Source of the DNA: Solea solea
Lineage: Eukaryota > Chordata > Actinopteri > Pleuronectiformes > Soleidae
Reading direction: 5' to 3'
Assembly (NCBI RefSeq): GCF_958295425.1
Contig: NC_081151.1
Coordinates: 7,514,618-7,578,617, forward strand
DNA: 64,000 nt
Part shown: positions 23,195 to 49,900 of the stretch, one piece after another
Position numbering within the stretch: position 1 is the first letter of the stretch
How the letters are laid out: each line of letters starts with the position of its first letter
Translations under genes and position numbers: made by a program
The notes under the pieces: model-generated
What the model was told of the DNA's origin: nothing
The model's database searches: none
Seen by the model: the letters and a program-made list of their open reading frames with translations, nothing else

Positions 23195-24982
23195 TTATTC
23201 TGCTACATCCCTGTGAAAGTCTCTGTCTGACTGCGACTCCTGCACGTCTTCTTCATTAATAACGAGCTGCTCGTTTGCCGTTTCAATAGACGCTTGGAGC
23301 TTATCAGCCACTGCACTGGTTGCCATGGTTTCACTAGACACTGCGTTTTCCATCTGAGATTCAGTCAGAGTTGCGCTCGGTTGTGAAGGTCGAGGGGACG
23401 GCGTTGTCATTTTATGACCCGCGTCATTGCTTATCGCAGCTGCAGAGCTGTTTTCCACCGCGTGGCCTGAAGCTGCGGCTTCAGCAGCTGCGAGCCGATC
23501 TGTCGTGTGATTGTCTGAATTTGATGTAGAGACGTAAACAGCTTGGGTGGCTGCAGAAAAGTACCTGCTCTTTTCACTTGAGTGGCCTTCATTGTTGTTG
23601 TTATTGTTGTTGTTGTTATTTGTCGTGTCCAGCAGCTGAGTGTGCACCGAGGAATCTGTGGTTGTCTTTCCATTTACGGACGGTGGATTCACGGTCCACG
23701 AGTCCTGGTTGAAATCTGGAAGGTGATGGACGACCAGGGGAAGTGAAGTAACCTGATTTGACCCACTGCGCTCTTTGACTACATGGTTGCTTGTTGGTGG
23801 CTGGTGACCGACTTCTGACAGCCAGTTATTAGAGCACAGCACTGCTGGAATACTACAAGGTGAAACAAAATAATACCAGGTGTCAGTGTCCATAGTTACT
23901 CATGAAAAAAACCAACTTTACTTTTTGGTTTCTGAGCCCAAATGTCATGAGTCTCTACTACAAATGCATCTTCCACTAACAATAGTCCAAGATGATTTGA
24001 AATTAAAAAGAATCCCATGTTTTATAGAATCCAACATAGGCTCTATATTAACTAATAAGAGACAAGTTAAAATAATAATTCTGTTACTTCTTTATCATTC
24101 TTTATGTAGATAAAAAGTGAAAACAGCATTGACATAAAACCATGATATAGTTTCCAAACAGCAACCTTTATATTTTAAAGGTCTGGTGTGTAAAATTTAG
24201 ATGAAATTACCTTTATTTTGCGGAAAAGTGTTATTTTTAAAAGTGTAAAATTACCTGTTTTTCCTAACCCCAGCATTACTCTTTTATATTTAAATCAAGA
24301 GCCGGGTCAGCTCTACTGAGGCCGCAATTTTGGACCGCAATGTTTGTACAGTAGCCCACAATAGACAAACTAAAGGAGCTAACTGACATAGGCTCTCCAA
24401 CAAACTTGGAAGGGACAGAGTGAGGTGAGGTGAGGGATATTCAGCGGCAACATGCAACTTCAAAAATAAACGCTGCTACATTTGACACACTGTAGGTTTA
24501 AGTGTTAAAGACAGACCTTGCCAGCTGTTTCTGAAGTTCCTGTGCATGTTGGTTGCACTGGTCAAAGTAACAAGCCTGAGCCTCCACAAAGTCCGTCAGG
24601 CTCCGCAAGTGGTTGGTCTGAGAAAAAACAAACAAAAACCAAAAACACGAGGCAGCCGGAACAATATTAAGTTTGGACCTTGCCTAAAAATACAGTATTA
24701 AAAAAAAGAAAAGTAGTAAAAGCACCATTAAGTAAACGCAAAACAGTATTGTTTGCATTTACTGTTTTAGAAGTTTAAAGTCGCTCTTATTTAGGGAAAA
24801 TCACAGTAAAACTCAAACTGAGTAAATGACTCAACCAAAAAATGACACAATTTTCCCTCCAATTGTAAATGTTTGTGTTTTTGAGCACGTACGTGTGTGT
24901 TGCTGATTCCTTCCAGAGCCCGTCTTGTAATTTCTGACTGTCGATCAAACAGACTCTGACAGATACTCAGCTCCATCTCCGC

Positions 24983-25017
<35 letters not shown>

Positions 25018-28000
25018 CATCTTTTATGTTGTTTCACATTTTACCACCTCTTGAAAATTCCCCATTAATCCTGAAAGATTGAATCAAGCAAACATAAAAG
25101 AAAGAACTATTGCTGCAACAATCAGCACAAAAAATAAGGAAAGGTATTTGTGTTTGGTTGATTATTTCTTTGTTGTAAAAACGCTACTTGGCAATAAATC
25201 TTACACCGTTGGAAAGCCACGTTTGCAAGGAAAATGCATTTGTGGGTTGAGCAGCAGAGTTGAGCTTATTCTGCTATTGACTGTGTCATTTATTGGATTA
25301 GATGATTGACATGGGATTACCACTGGTTGCAGAATCTTTACTCGATATCTCTCTGCATTGAGATTGCCTCCAATGTAGATCAATCATCCAATCCAATAAA
25401 CGACACCAAACAAGAGTCAGTAGCAGAATAAGCTGTTTTGGCAACTCAAATGCAATTTTCCTTAAAAATGTGACCCCATTTAAAAAGGGATATAAACAGG
25501 CGTTCCAACGGTATAAGATTTAATCCCAAGAAATATTGTTATAACAGAGAAATAATCCTTAAAACACACATTTCCTTACTTTATGTGCAAAGTGTATATT
25601 TATCACAACAGTCTGCAGTGGTAAAACACTCTCTCCATTACCGCATTGGGAATAAACCAGGAAGTTTATGTAGCACAGTGAGCATCAACTCACCTGAGAG
25701 ATTTGCTGGGCCCAAATCTGTTAGAAGGAAAAAGACAAGATGAGATAAAGTCATTAACTCGGTGACCAAAGGAAAAAGTTCAGCAGTTTCTGTCCATCGT
25801 CCTCCTCCTCCTCCTCCTCCTCCCTGTGTACGACCACTGACCTTTAGCCACTTCACACGCAGGAAGCTGAACATGTAGGAGACATGAGACCTGTGGTCTT
25901 CGTCCAGTGGGTTTGCATTTAGGCTCTGATTAAAAAGACAGAAAAGAAGCGGCGCTAACTTACAGTCAGTGAAGCGGTGAATCATTTTCAAGCATTCCGT
26001 GACTACGTTCTCCAAAATCCTTGAACACTTTTTTTTTTCCATTTATCCAACACAAAACGATGAACATTCAAAACTCAATGATGCATTGGTGTGATGGTGT
26101 GTTTTGTTGATCTGAGGGACTTCTGGAGGCGATGTGAATAGTATGAAGAGTTTTGAAAAAGCGGCTTTTAGTACCCGACCGATGCTCGTCACGTATTCGA
26201 GGGCTACGTTTTGAAATGAGAGAAGGTCAAGAAAGACGCCGTCACTGTGACTGTGACTCACTCTGTCCTCTCGCTCAGCCTCATGGGCTTTCCTCAGCCT
26301 GGATTTAGCGATGTCCAAGTCCAGACGCCTGTTCAGCAACATCCTGCGCTCGTCCTATGAGCAAACACAGAAACACTCTTAGAGAGAGATAATGATACTT
26401 GGCAAGATGGAAAGCTTTATTATCATTATATAATATAATGCTGTACCTGCTATAAATCAGGGCTGCAACGACTCTTCGATTATTACTCGATAACAAAATA
26501 TTCAACAATTTCCATAATCGATTCATGTGTTTTTCTCAATATTTAAAACCAGTTTCTCTGATTTTTCAGCTTAAAACAAAGAAATCATTCAAATTGAATC
26601 ATTTTGGTTTGTGGACAAAATAAGACATCCTTATTTCCAGGTTTGGTAAACATTGATCAACATTCTTCAACATTTTCTGATTTTTACGAACCAACGAGTA
26701 CTCAATTAATTGAGAAAATAATTGACAAATGAATCAATTATGAAAGTTTCACATAATAAAGAAATTAATAAAACAGGTTTCATTTCATTTTTCTTTTTTT
26801 GACAAACAACTAAACGATTCTTCGAGAAAATAGCCGAATTATGAAAATAATTATTGGGTTATGGGTGTGTGTGTGTTAACGTTAGTGTATTTTACTTGTA
26901 TGGCTCTATATTCCCCCTCAGTGTAACTCCGCAGAGGGCTGAGAAAGTGGATGTTGGTGCTTTGGACAAACTTCCGCTCTTCATCGCTGAGCTGCTTCTG
27001 AACTTCTCCACACCTGAGCAAAGCGGCTCCTACACACAACACACACTGCGGTTTAAACAGAATACACACTGACAACATGTCAGCATGTCCACAGAAAGTA
27101 ATACAGCTAATAGACGTGATTATGTAGTTATCACGCACATTTCTTTCACCCAGCAAAGTATTCATTGATGTGTAAATAGAAGAGTATTTTAAATTCACCA
27201 TAGGGTGTGGTGGATCCAATCTCTAGTCCAGCCTGGGTCATTTCATTTCCTAGAAGCTCATTGGCACGAGGTCTTGGTGGGACGCTCCATTCCAGATGCT
27301 CATACAGCCGATCCTCCAACCGTGCTCCTGTTCACCAGGAGGAGGAGGACGACAAGAGTGTTCATAACTGATTAATTTCACCGAGCATTGTTGTTGTTGT
27401 TGTTCAAGCTCTTCCTTGTCAACAATCAAAACAACACTTTGAGGTTGAACAACAAGGTACAGGACCATTTTATGGCAAATATATATACTCTTTAAAAAGG
27501 TAAAAAAAAAAAGGATTAAAGCACCTGTATGCGGTATTTATCAACAGACATTTAACACAACGTTGATTATTTTGTTTTCAATGATTAATTATCACCTTAA
27601 AATGAAGATCTGTTGTGTTTTGTTACCTTAGAATGAGCCTTTTATATTAGATAGGAAGAAGGACCTTATACACCCGATCTACCATGATTGTAGAGTGGCC
27701 CAGGATGGACAAACCAAGGCTTTCAATGTTTTTTATGATACCTGAAAGCCACTGTAGTTGGACTGCGGAAAGCCATTGAGTTGGCTGCAATATAACACTT
27801 TACAGCTAGATGCCACTAAATTGGTCCTTTGATTAATGGTCATTAAATCAATTGTTAACTGCAGCCACAGAGAGTAAATGTGCAACTAAAGCACAGTCCA
27901 ATTTGCATTGGCTTCAACTACTCCAAATACTTTTTAAATAGTTCAAACACAGTACTGCCTGCTACTTGGACAAGCATTGAAAATTGAAAGTTGTAGGTAT

Positions 28001-29124
28001 TTTTGCCATAAATCCATGCATAAAAGCTAAAGCTACAGTAAACAAAAAACTGATTCCGCAGAACTTATCGGTCAATAGATGAACAACATACAAGGTCTTT
28101 CATTACTTGTGGCAGCTGCATGGTCTCCACCTTATTGGACAGATTATAGATCACATCCACTCATAATTCCATTAGCTGAGGCAATTGGATTCAGCCAGGC
28201 CAAAAAACAGAACAGGACACAAGCAGTGGAAGCAAAGGACACACAGGAGACATATTAACAGTGGGAGAGCTCATAAATCTGAAGTGCTGGCTCCCACGTG
28301 CACAGATTCATAACCACTGTTCAGTGGTTTTGCAAAGAAAATCATTATTATCATGATAGACTTGATGGTAATTGCCACAAGAGGCAATGGTTTGGTGAAG
28401 CTGGTGTGCTTATTAGGCTGTTAATTATGCAACAGCACAGGAATATACACAAGCACACTCACTGGATATTTCTTTATGTATTAGGTATGTGTAACTCATA
28501 CTGTGTCCAGTGTGGACAAGTGTTGGCATGTTGTTCTCCTCTGACCTTATTTGCCCAGAGAACTGCCACTCACCGCATTTTTTATTCTTTGCTCCCTGTG
28601 AAAGTGTTTGAAAATCCCTGGGGATCAGCAGTGCCTGAACTACTCACACCAGCCTGGCTGGCAACCAGGTCACGTTCAAGAACACTTGTATCCCCCTTTC
28701 TTCATCTCTCTTATGCTGGGTTTGAAATTCTTGCTGCCAAGTTATTATGAAACGTCAACAATAGTCACTGATCACATGGCACAAATCTTATTTTAACCTA
28801 AAGACAAACGGAAAATGAACAGAGCAGGTGTCTCTCACCGGGGTTAGGCAGCAGTAACACTTCAGTCTGAGAGATTATCTTGTCCGTGCAGGTCTTGGTG
28901 GCTTCAGCTCGGGTCAGAAGCTCCTCTAGACCCGGGTACAGCTCTGTCCTCCCCGCCTGACCCAGGCTCTCACCGGTGAACTGGAGTGGATTAAGAGAAC
29001 AGAGCGATTCATTAAGGAGGTTTCATAAGACATCATCAAATTAAGTCATTTCTGTGTGTGTTTATACCTGAATAGCTCGGTTGATGAACTGACCCGCATC
29101 CACAGCTAACCGTGTCAGATCCAT
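23195..29124 (-). CDS. Endophilin-B-like N-BAR protein without SH3 domain
   Basis: Ten coding exons: 29124-29068, 28980-28839, 27327-27199, 27029-26896, 26354-26262, 25925-25842, 25717-25694 (24-nt microexon), 24982-24893, 24617-24517, 23852-23195; 1512 nt, 503 aa. All junctions are GT/AG and in phase. Similarity to SH3GLB1/2 runs through the N-BAR region: LAVDAGQFINRAIQF, QTEVLLLPNPG, FLSPLRSYTEGEYRAIQ, RRLDLDIAKSRLRKA, DRQSEITRRALEGISNTH, and LTDFVEAQACYFDQCNQHAQ. Endophilin-B proteins bend mitochondrial, autophagosomal and Golgi membranes. Exons 6-7 (SLNANPLD...KWLK-IWAQQISQ) sit where SH3GLB genes carry a tissue-regulated insert. The last 220 residues are Ser/Thr/Asn/Ala-rich, with a poly-Asn run, and no SH3 domain is present. 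The start was chosen by homology; an in-frame ATG lies at 29250. Whether this is a diverged sh3glb1/2 or a separate paralogue is unresolved. Confidence 0.85.
23591..23626 (-). repeat. Coding poly-asparagine (AAC/AAT) tract
   Basis: Ten consecutive Asn codons, mixed AAC and AAT, in the tail of the endophilin-B-like protein. It is in frame and flanked by DTT and EGH. Such tracts are often length-polymorphic. Confidence 0.85.
24176..24501. mobile_element. Terminal-inverted-repeat element in an intron
   Basis: The left end TTTAAAGGTCTGGTGTGTAA and the right end (reverse complement TTAAACCTACAGTGTGTCAA) match at most positions. The interior includes CAGTAGCCCACAATAGACAA, shared in diverged form with 27630-27800. 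It is a MITE-like element of a common teleost type, inside the last intron of the endophilin-B-like gene. Confidence 0.6.
25188..25530. mobile_element. Foldback element, about 120-150 bp arms
   Basis: The left arm 25188-25310 and right arm 25378-25530 are imperfect inverted copies. They share AAATCTTAYACCGTTGGAA at the ends, GGAAAATGCATTTG / GGAAAATTGCATTTG, AGCTTATTCTGCTAYTGACT and TTTATTGGATTRGATGATTG toward the loop. The loop is about 65 bp. The element lies between the microexon and exon 8 of the endophilin-B-like gene, so its transcript could form a long hairpin beside the alternatively spliced region. Confidence 0.75.
26459..26740. repeat. TTTGGTTTGTGGACAAAA family, copy 2
   Basis: Starts AGGGCTGCAACGACT, contains CATTTTGGTTTGTGGACAAA (from about 26600) and ends AATTGAGAAAATAATTGACA. 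Lies in an intron of the endophilin-B-like gene. Confidence 0.7.
27630..27800. repeat. Repeat fragment related to the 24176-24501 element
   Basis: Contains GTGGCCCAGGATGGACAAAC, a diverged match to CAGTAGCCCACAATAGACAA of the other element, preceded by AATGAGCCTTTTATATTAGA. Ends uncertain. Confidence 0.45.
27800..28838. other. Large intron 2 of the endophilin-B-like gene
   Basis: No exon seen. The last part, about 28600-28770 (CCTGGGGATCAGCAGTGCCTGA ... CACGTTCAAGAACACTTGTA), matches a widespread fish repeat that I recall as ending in TGGCTGATTAGA and GTGGCC motifs. The open frame 28298-28750 (+) runs into it and is judged non-coding. Confidence 0.5.
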
Positions 29125-30363
29125 GGCAACGTCCCCCAAGGTCGCGCGCTGGTCCCCCGGTGTTTCTGAACACGGCTTTAACGGCTGAAGTGAAGTGAGG
29201 CTATAAATATTATAAATAGCCCAGCACAAATCTCGGCATGGCCGCAACAACCTGTTCGCTCGGATTACTGTTCGTTAAAATTTAACTGCCGACGAAATTC
29301 AGAGCACACGAGTGCAAACACCTGCGTGTTTATTTTGCTAGTTTATCCTCCCGCCGCTACCATGTAGAGTCAAGCTAGTTTTATTTACTACCGGTTTATT
29401 GCCTCCGTCCGGTCCGTGCACACTTTACTCTACCGCCGCAAACGCATAACAATTAGATAGTTTCACGGAAAGCATTAGACAGCTAATTAATTAGCCATAC
29501 TAAATATCGCGATGTATAAATATATTATAATACATTATACTCGTACACTGACCTAGACCTCCTTGAAGTTGACGACTATTTTCCGGATGCACATTTACTT
29601 TCAAAATAAAAGCATAATCTCAACAACCTACGCAACTAAACAGAGACCAAAACAAAAATAATCTGGCAGCAAAATACGATCAAACGTTGAGTATAATAAA
29701 AATATAGAGCTACAAAACAGACTTTACCGAGCTGTCAAGTCTTAAAATACAAAATAATGAATTCATAAATGTGTTTGTCATGTCAACACACTATGCTCCA
29801 AACTACTCTTTCCAGACAAATCCGTTGCCAGTTGTGTCCCTACAGGGAAACGCCAGAGCAATGATGCAAAGATGATCCTGCTGCACATGTGCAAGACAAG
29901 AGGAGGACACAGTCAGTCATACTCCGAAAAGGCAAGTATCCAGTCAGTTTAACCTTGGAACGCTCTGATTTGAAACCAGTATTGACAGTCTCTATCCAAA
30001 AGCAAGTACAAATAGCAGCCAAGCATTGACAAAAAGGAGAAAGATAATGATCATACATACAGCGACCTTTTGAGTGTCTGAACTCATGACTGAAAAACAA
30101 AAAAAAATAATGCTCCAATGCTCGAAGACAATCCACTTCCCTTGTTTTTTTTTTACTTGTATCCCCACCCAGTGATCTTCAGCCTCTCAACACTGTCCCA
30201 ATTGGTTCTTGTCTGAAAAACATGAGCGGATTGGACCATTGAGCGTGTGCAAGAGAGCGAGGAGAGAGGATTAAAGCAACCAGTATGTCAGTCTGCTTCA
30301 GTGAGTCTAAGGACAGTTAAGAGATTAAAGGACACCCTTCTGACAGACACTTAAACCACACAA
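29125..30363. other. Spacer between atr 3' end and the endophilin-B-like gene
   Basis: About 1.2 kb separates the likely atr poly(A) signal from the start codon of the next gene on the same strand, so the endophilin-B-like promoter must lie here. CpG content is raised at about 29100-29430. No exon, TATA box or repeat was identified with confidence. Confidence 0.5.
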
Positions 30364-30369
30364 TTTATT
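30364..30369 (-). terminator. atr: atr poly(A) signal candidate
   Basis: AATAAA on the minus strand about 190 nt past the atr stop codon. Confidence 0.55.
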
Positions 30370-30559
30370 ACAGGAGAATGTACAGCAATGCAACAAATGT
30401 CCTTCGTTTCCAGAAAATAGGAACACTTAAAATATCAATGGAAAACAACAGAAGCAGAAAATTATAATACAAAGGGAATTTAACACGAGGAATATTTTTG
30501 CACTTCCCCTGAACTGTCTTTACAGTGCTGTTGTCCCATTTTGTAATCATAGGTGTGTT

Positions 30560-45769
<15,210 letters not shown>

Positions 45770-46037
45770 TTTAACAGTAACTTTGTCGTCTCGCTAATTC
45801 AAAAAATAAATAAATGTCAAGACATTATACCAACGGATCGGGTATTTGCGACGAGAACACCGCTACACATTGATTTGAATTTGAATCCTGTCTTTCGAAA
45901 ACTTTCGCTCCAAAATGACGTTTCATGTTTTGGTACGGCAGCCTCCGAGTGTCAAAACACCTACGTAAAACCTCGATTGGTAAATTGCTCCCCCTTCTTA
46001 AAAACAACAGTAATTTGTTGTGTTGGTGTTTTTTCCT
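45770..46037 (-). promoter_or_regulatory. atr: Probable atr promoter / 5' UTR
   Basis: Region immediately upstream of the atr ATG and before the repeat at 46038. There is no TATA box at a usable distance; CpGs are scattered. The start context is AAAATGG. The transcription start cannot be fixed from sequence. Confidence 0.4.
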
Positions 46038-46235
46038 TTTAAAGGAGACATATTATACCCTATTTCCCCAATTAAAATAGTTCCCTGGTGTCATAATGAA
46101 CATGTCAGTGACATGCTTTGGTCAAAATACCATAAGGATGAAGCACCATAGTAGCTCAATAACCCTGCTCAACCCGCCCTTTTCAGAACGCTCGGTTTTG
46201 TGCATGGTCCCTTTACATGCAAATGAGACACAGGC
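46038..46235. repeat. Interspersed repeat upstream of atr
   Basis: AAAGGAGACATATTATACCC ... CCTGGTGTCATAATGAACAT ... CATGCAAATGAGACACAGGC resembles a widespread teleost repeat (AAAGGAGACCTATTATGC...). It sits 270-470 bp upstream of the atr start codon. Confidence 0.55.
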
Positions 46236-46246
46236 AAACACACACA

Positions 46247-46401
46247 TTAAATTAAATTTATTAAATTAAATTAAATTAAATTAAATTAAATTAAATTAAA
46301 TTACATTACATTACATTAAATTAAATTAAATTAAATTAAATTAAATTAAATTAAATTAAATTAAATTAAATTATATTATATTAATTAATTAATTAAATTA
46401 A
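46247..46401. repeat. (AAATT)n pentanucleotide tract
   Basis: About 155 bp of near-perfect AAATT units with a few ACATT and ATATT variants in the middle and an AATT-rich end. It lies between the pls1 3' end and the atr promoter. Confidence 0.95.
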
Positions 46402-46933
46402 CAGATAAACATGTATGAAAACTACTCTATTTGTCTAACTAAAATATTTTATTTTCTATAAATATTTATGTATTTATGCTTAAATGTACCTTTTGAAAAA
46501 TCAAGCAACACACACACAGAGGGAGAGAGCGATTCAGTCCAGTCAACATTTTTTTAATAATTAAATAGCAACATCAGTGCACAACATTTACAGCATTGCT
46601 GATAGGAGAAAAACATGAGGCAAGGAGTAAATAGCAAAGAGCGATTCGTTGATTATGTTAAATCACAGATACACAAACAGTTCACTTTGTGAATGAGAAA
46701 TTATATATTTTTTCTTATAGAAAAAGACACAAATAATTGTACAATACAGGATACTTAATACTTATTAGAATCTAAATGCCTCTTTTGAGTGATCACAACA
46801 AGGTCAGCGGATTTACAAAGATGATGAACGCTGAAAAAAAGAAGAAATGAAGCCAATGGAAGTATAATGCTGTCATGAATAATATTGGTGGCTGGTTCCC
46901 AGGTTTGTTCATGTCTGTATTTTCCGTTGTTTT

Positions 46934-49900
46934 TCAGGGTTTGGCCTTTTTCATACCATGGCCCATGAGGCAAGCGAACAGCGTCATCACCATCTTGGGT
47001 TTCACCTCGACCAAATCATCAGGCAGTGCATAAACACGAGCTCCGATCTTACGGGCCAATGAGATCGCATACCTGTGATAGGAACAGGAAGAGAGAGGAG
47101 TCAGGAAGTGGTTATCAAGTAACACGTGCGAAGAAGTAGGAAAGGCAACAAAAACAGGGTTTTGATTTTACTTGGCATTGTTGAGTTTATCTTCATCTTT
47201 CAGCCGTCCATTCTCTGCTCTCTTCACCATGTCCCACTTGACTGTACCAGGAGCAATGACATCAATCAGGTCAACCACTGGGAGACTGGTGCTGATCAGT
47301 TTGTCCTGCAGAGAACAAGAACAAAATGTCAAATGGACCCATAGAAATATTTCTACTCAAATACAATATGTAGCCACATACTACCTTAAAGCTGCTGATC
47401 TGTGAGTCCTTGCGTTTCTGGCTCAGAGTGGTGTTGACCCAGTTAAGGATGATCTGATCTCCAATCTTTTCTCCATCACCCAGATCTGACAAAACCTGCA
47501 CTGTGTACCTGAAGAATAACAAGCAGGAAGCATAACTGAAATGGCAGTAATCAGAATCAGTCTTTCTAAACTACTATGACTACAGCAAACAAAAAGTGCC
47601 AAGACACTGGACGGTGCGTGTACCTCCTCATGAGCTGCCAGACAAGTGCCAGAGTGTGCAAAGGACTGCCATTGTTGATGTTTTCTCCTCCGATACCAAC
47701 CAGAGAGAAGTGTGCTACATCTCTGCCCAGCTTCACTACATAGTTACAGTTCTCCAGCTAGAATGTGTATCAGAACATTGCTTTTATTTACCCCAACACA
47801 CAAATAAGTGTTTGTATTTTGTATGTTTAGAAGTAGTTGTACCTTCTTCATATTTGCACCCAGGACAGGATAAGGTGGATGGTTGACTTTACTCCAATTC
47901 ACAGGCACATGGACCTTTTCATAAAGCTGCAAAATCACCAAGCCGTCACGCAGGTTACTGCAAAACAAATGTGAGGAGAACGTTTACGCAAAACACCATA
48001 GACACCATCATTATTTGCAGTGTCAACTATTTCTTCCTTAACTAGGACAGACGAACCTTGTTGTGGTTCAATATCACTTATACTGATTAACCAACCAAAG
48101 CTCCATTCAATTTTTAATAGTATCTCCAAAGAGTTTTATTTTTAGAGTTTGTGTGTTTATATTTGATGACTTTAAGGCCAGCAAATAAGTAAATCAATGC
48201 AGGACTTGGTATTTCTCCATTGAGTCACATGGACTCTTGACCTAAGCATATTTTAAATTATGATAACATTTTATACAAATTAATGATTAATTTTTAGACT
48301 ACAAGTGCAGTTTTGTGTGATTGTAAAATAACATCAAGCATTAACCCTCGACAAAGGCACTCCCTGCTTAATTGTTAGAGGATTAAAATAGGACAACAGC
48401 CTCGTTGGTACTGGGCAGTGCAGATGTGTACAATAAGTGTATGGATGTTATGTCTGTATCCCCTCTCCCGATAAGGGTAAGGATGATAATGATGATGATG
48501 ATGATGATGATGTAACCAGTGACATACCAGTACAGATGATTGACATACGGAGCGACACCTAGAGAGTTCATCCAGTTGCGAAATGTTTTCTCTTCTCTGG
48601 ACTCGCCTGCAAAGATATGAAGATGTGATGAACAGGGTCAAATTTTCTCCCAATAAGTTCACTGATCACCTATCATTCATAAAGATTCACGGCTGCTATA
48701 TCCCATCATATATAGCCCTGAAACCCTCTCACCAGTTCCCTGTAAAATCACATCAAAGTGAATGTTCTAGACTCAATGGGTTAGAGCCAGTGTTTTATGA
48801 CCATGTACATCTCGCTTGCAAAAGAGATTATAATCTGAGAGTGTATACCCAGTCAATCTACACTGGACTACATTATTTATTTATTGACCGGTATATCTCA
48901 CCTGCTATGTGTGCAATCTCTATGCCATTTCTGTTGGCCTGACTTCTCTGCAAGGCGGGGTGCATGTTGTACAGATTGGCCACAAAGGCCAGGTTGAGTT
49001 TGCTGTTTCCAGACGTGACATCCTGCGGAGACACAAACTGTCTGCAGTCCAGCCGGGCCGCCTGCTGCAGCATCAGCTCTGCCCTCTCCTCCAAATCAGG
49101 CTCCTGTACATACACATGAAACGCACATTATGTAAATTCCCAGTATATTCAGACACAATACACTATAGCATACCACGGTTACTGTACATTCAAACCATAT
49201 TATGCTGTTAGTAATATACCTGGACGTTCAGTACGACTTAAAATTGAGTTGATTATGTGCCTGCATGTGCAAATCACAGCTGCTGCTATTGCCTCCATCA
49301 CGCAGCTTCAATTAAGTTTTCTGAATGATGTCTGCTCAAGAAACCTTCACAACTATCATTTTGGCCTGGAATTTAGAAGCAGACTCACATTTAGGCCGCT
49401 CATGTCGATTTTGATTCTCATCTTGTTGTTCTCTTCATGGGATGAGATCTGGTCCAGCAGGTAGAAGTAGGCCCGCGAGTCCTACAGTGACACAACACAA
49501 CAAGGGGGTCATACAATGTCTTTTTTTGTATTTTTATGTGTGTTTATGTGTGTGTGTGGGTTCTGCAGGGCACCATGATGTCTCCACTGAAGTTACTGAT
49601 TGGCTGGGTTCCTGCGTTGCGCAGATGATGGTTGACCCAGTGGAGCAGCAGCTCCTCAGGAGAGAGAGACAGCAGATGGTCCAGTTCTTCTCCCTCTTTC
49701 AGGAGCCCATAGAGACCTGCAGGAAACAACCACAGTTGGTGTAAAATGAAAGCAAGAGGCTGTCAGAGGAAAATTATCCATAAACTCATTTTATGCCTTG
49801 AGATAGTAAAACTCTGTAAAAGCAACACGGTTCATGTTTTATTGGGGGTATATAGATAAAAAAAATAGATAGCTAAATGACATTGTTAGTAGAATTTGTC

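Noticed and set aside
28298..28750. 150-aa open frame on + in the endophilin-B-like intron
   Set aside because: Its 3' half is a widespread fish repeat; antisense to the host gene and without similarity to any protein I know.
45825..46007. 60-aa minus-strand frame just upstream of atr as an upstream coding exon
   Set aside because: No similarity to ATR or to other proteins; the conserved ATR N-terminus starts at 45769 with an adequate ATG context.
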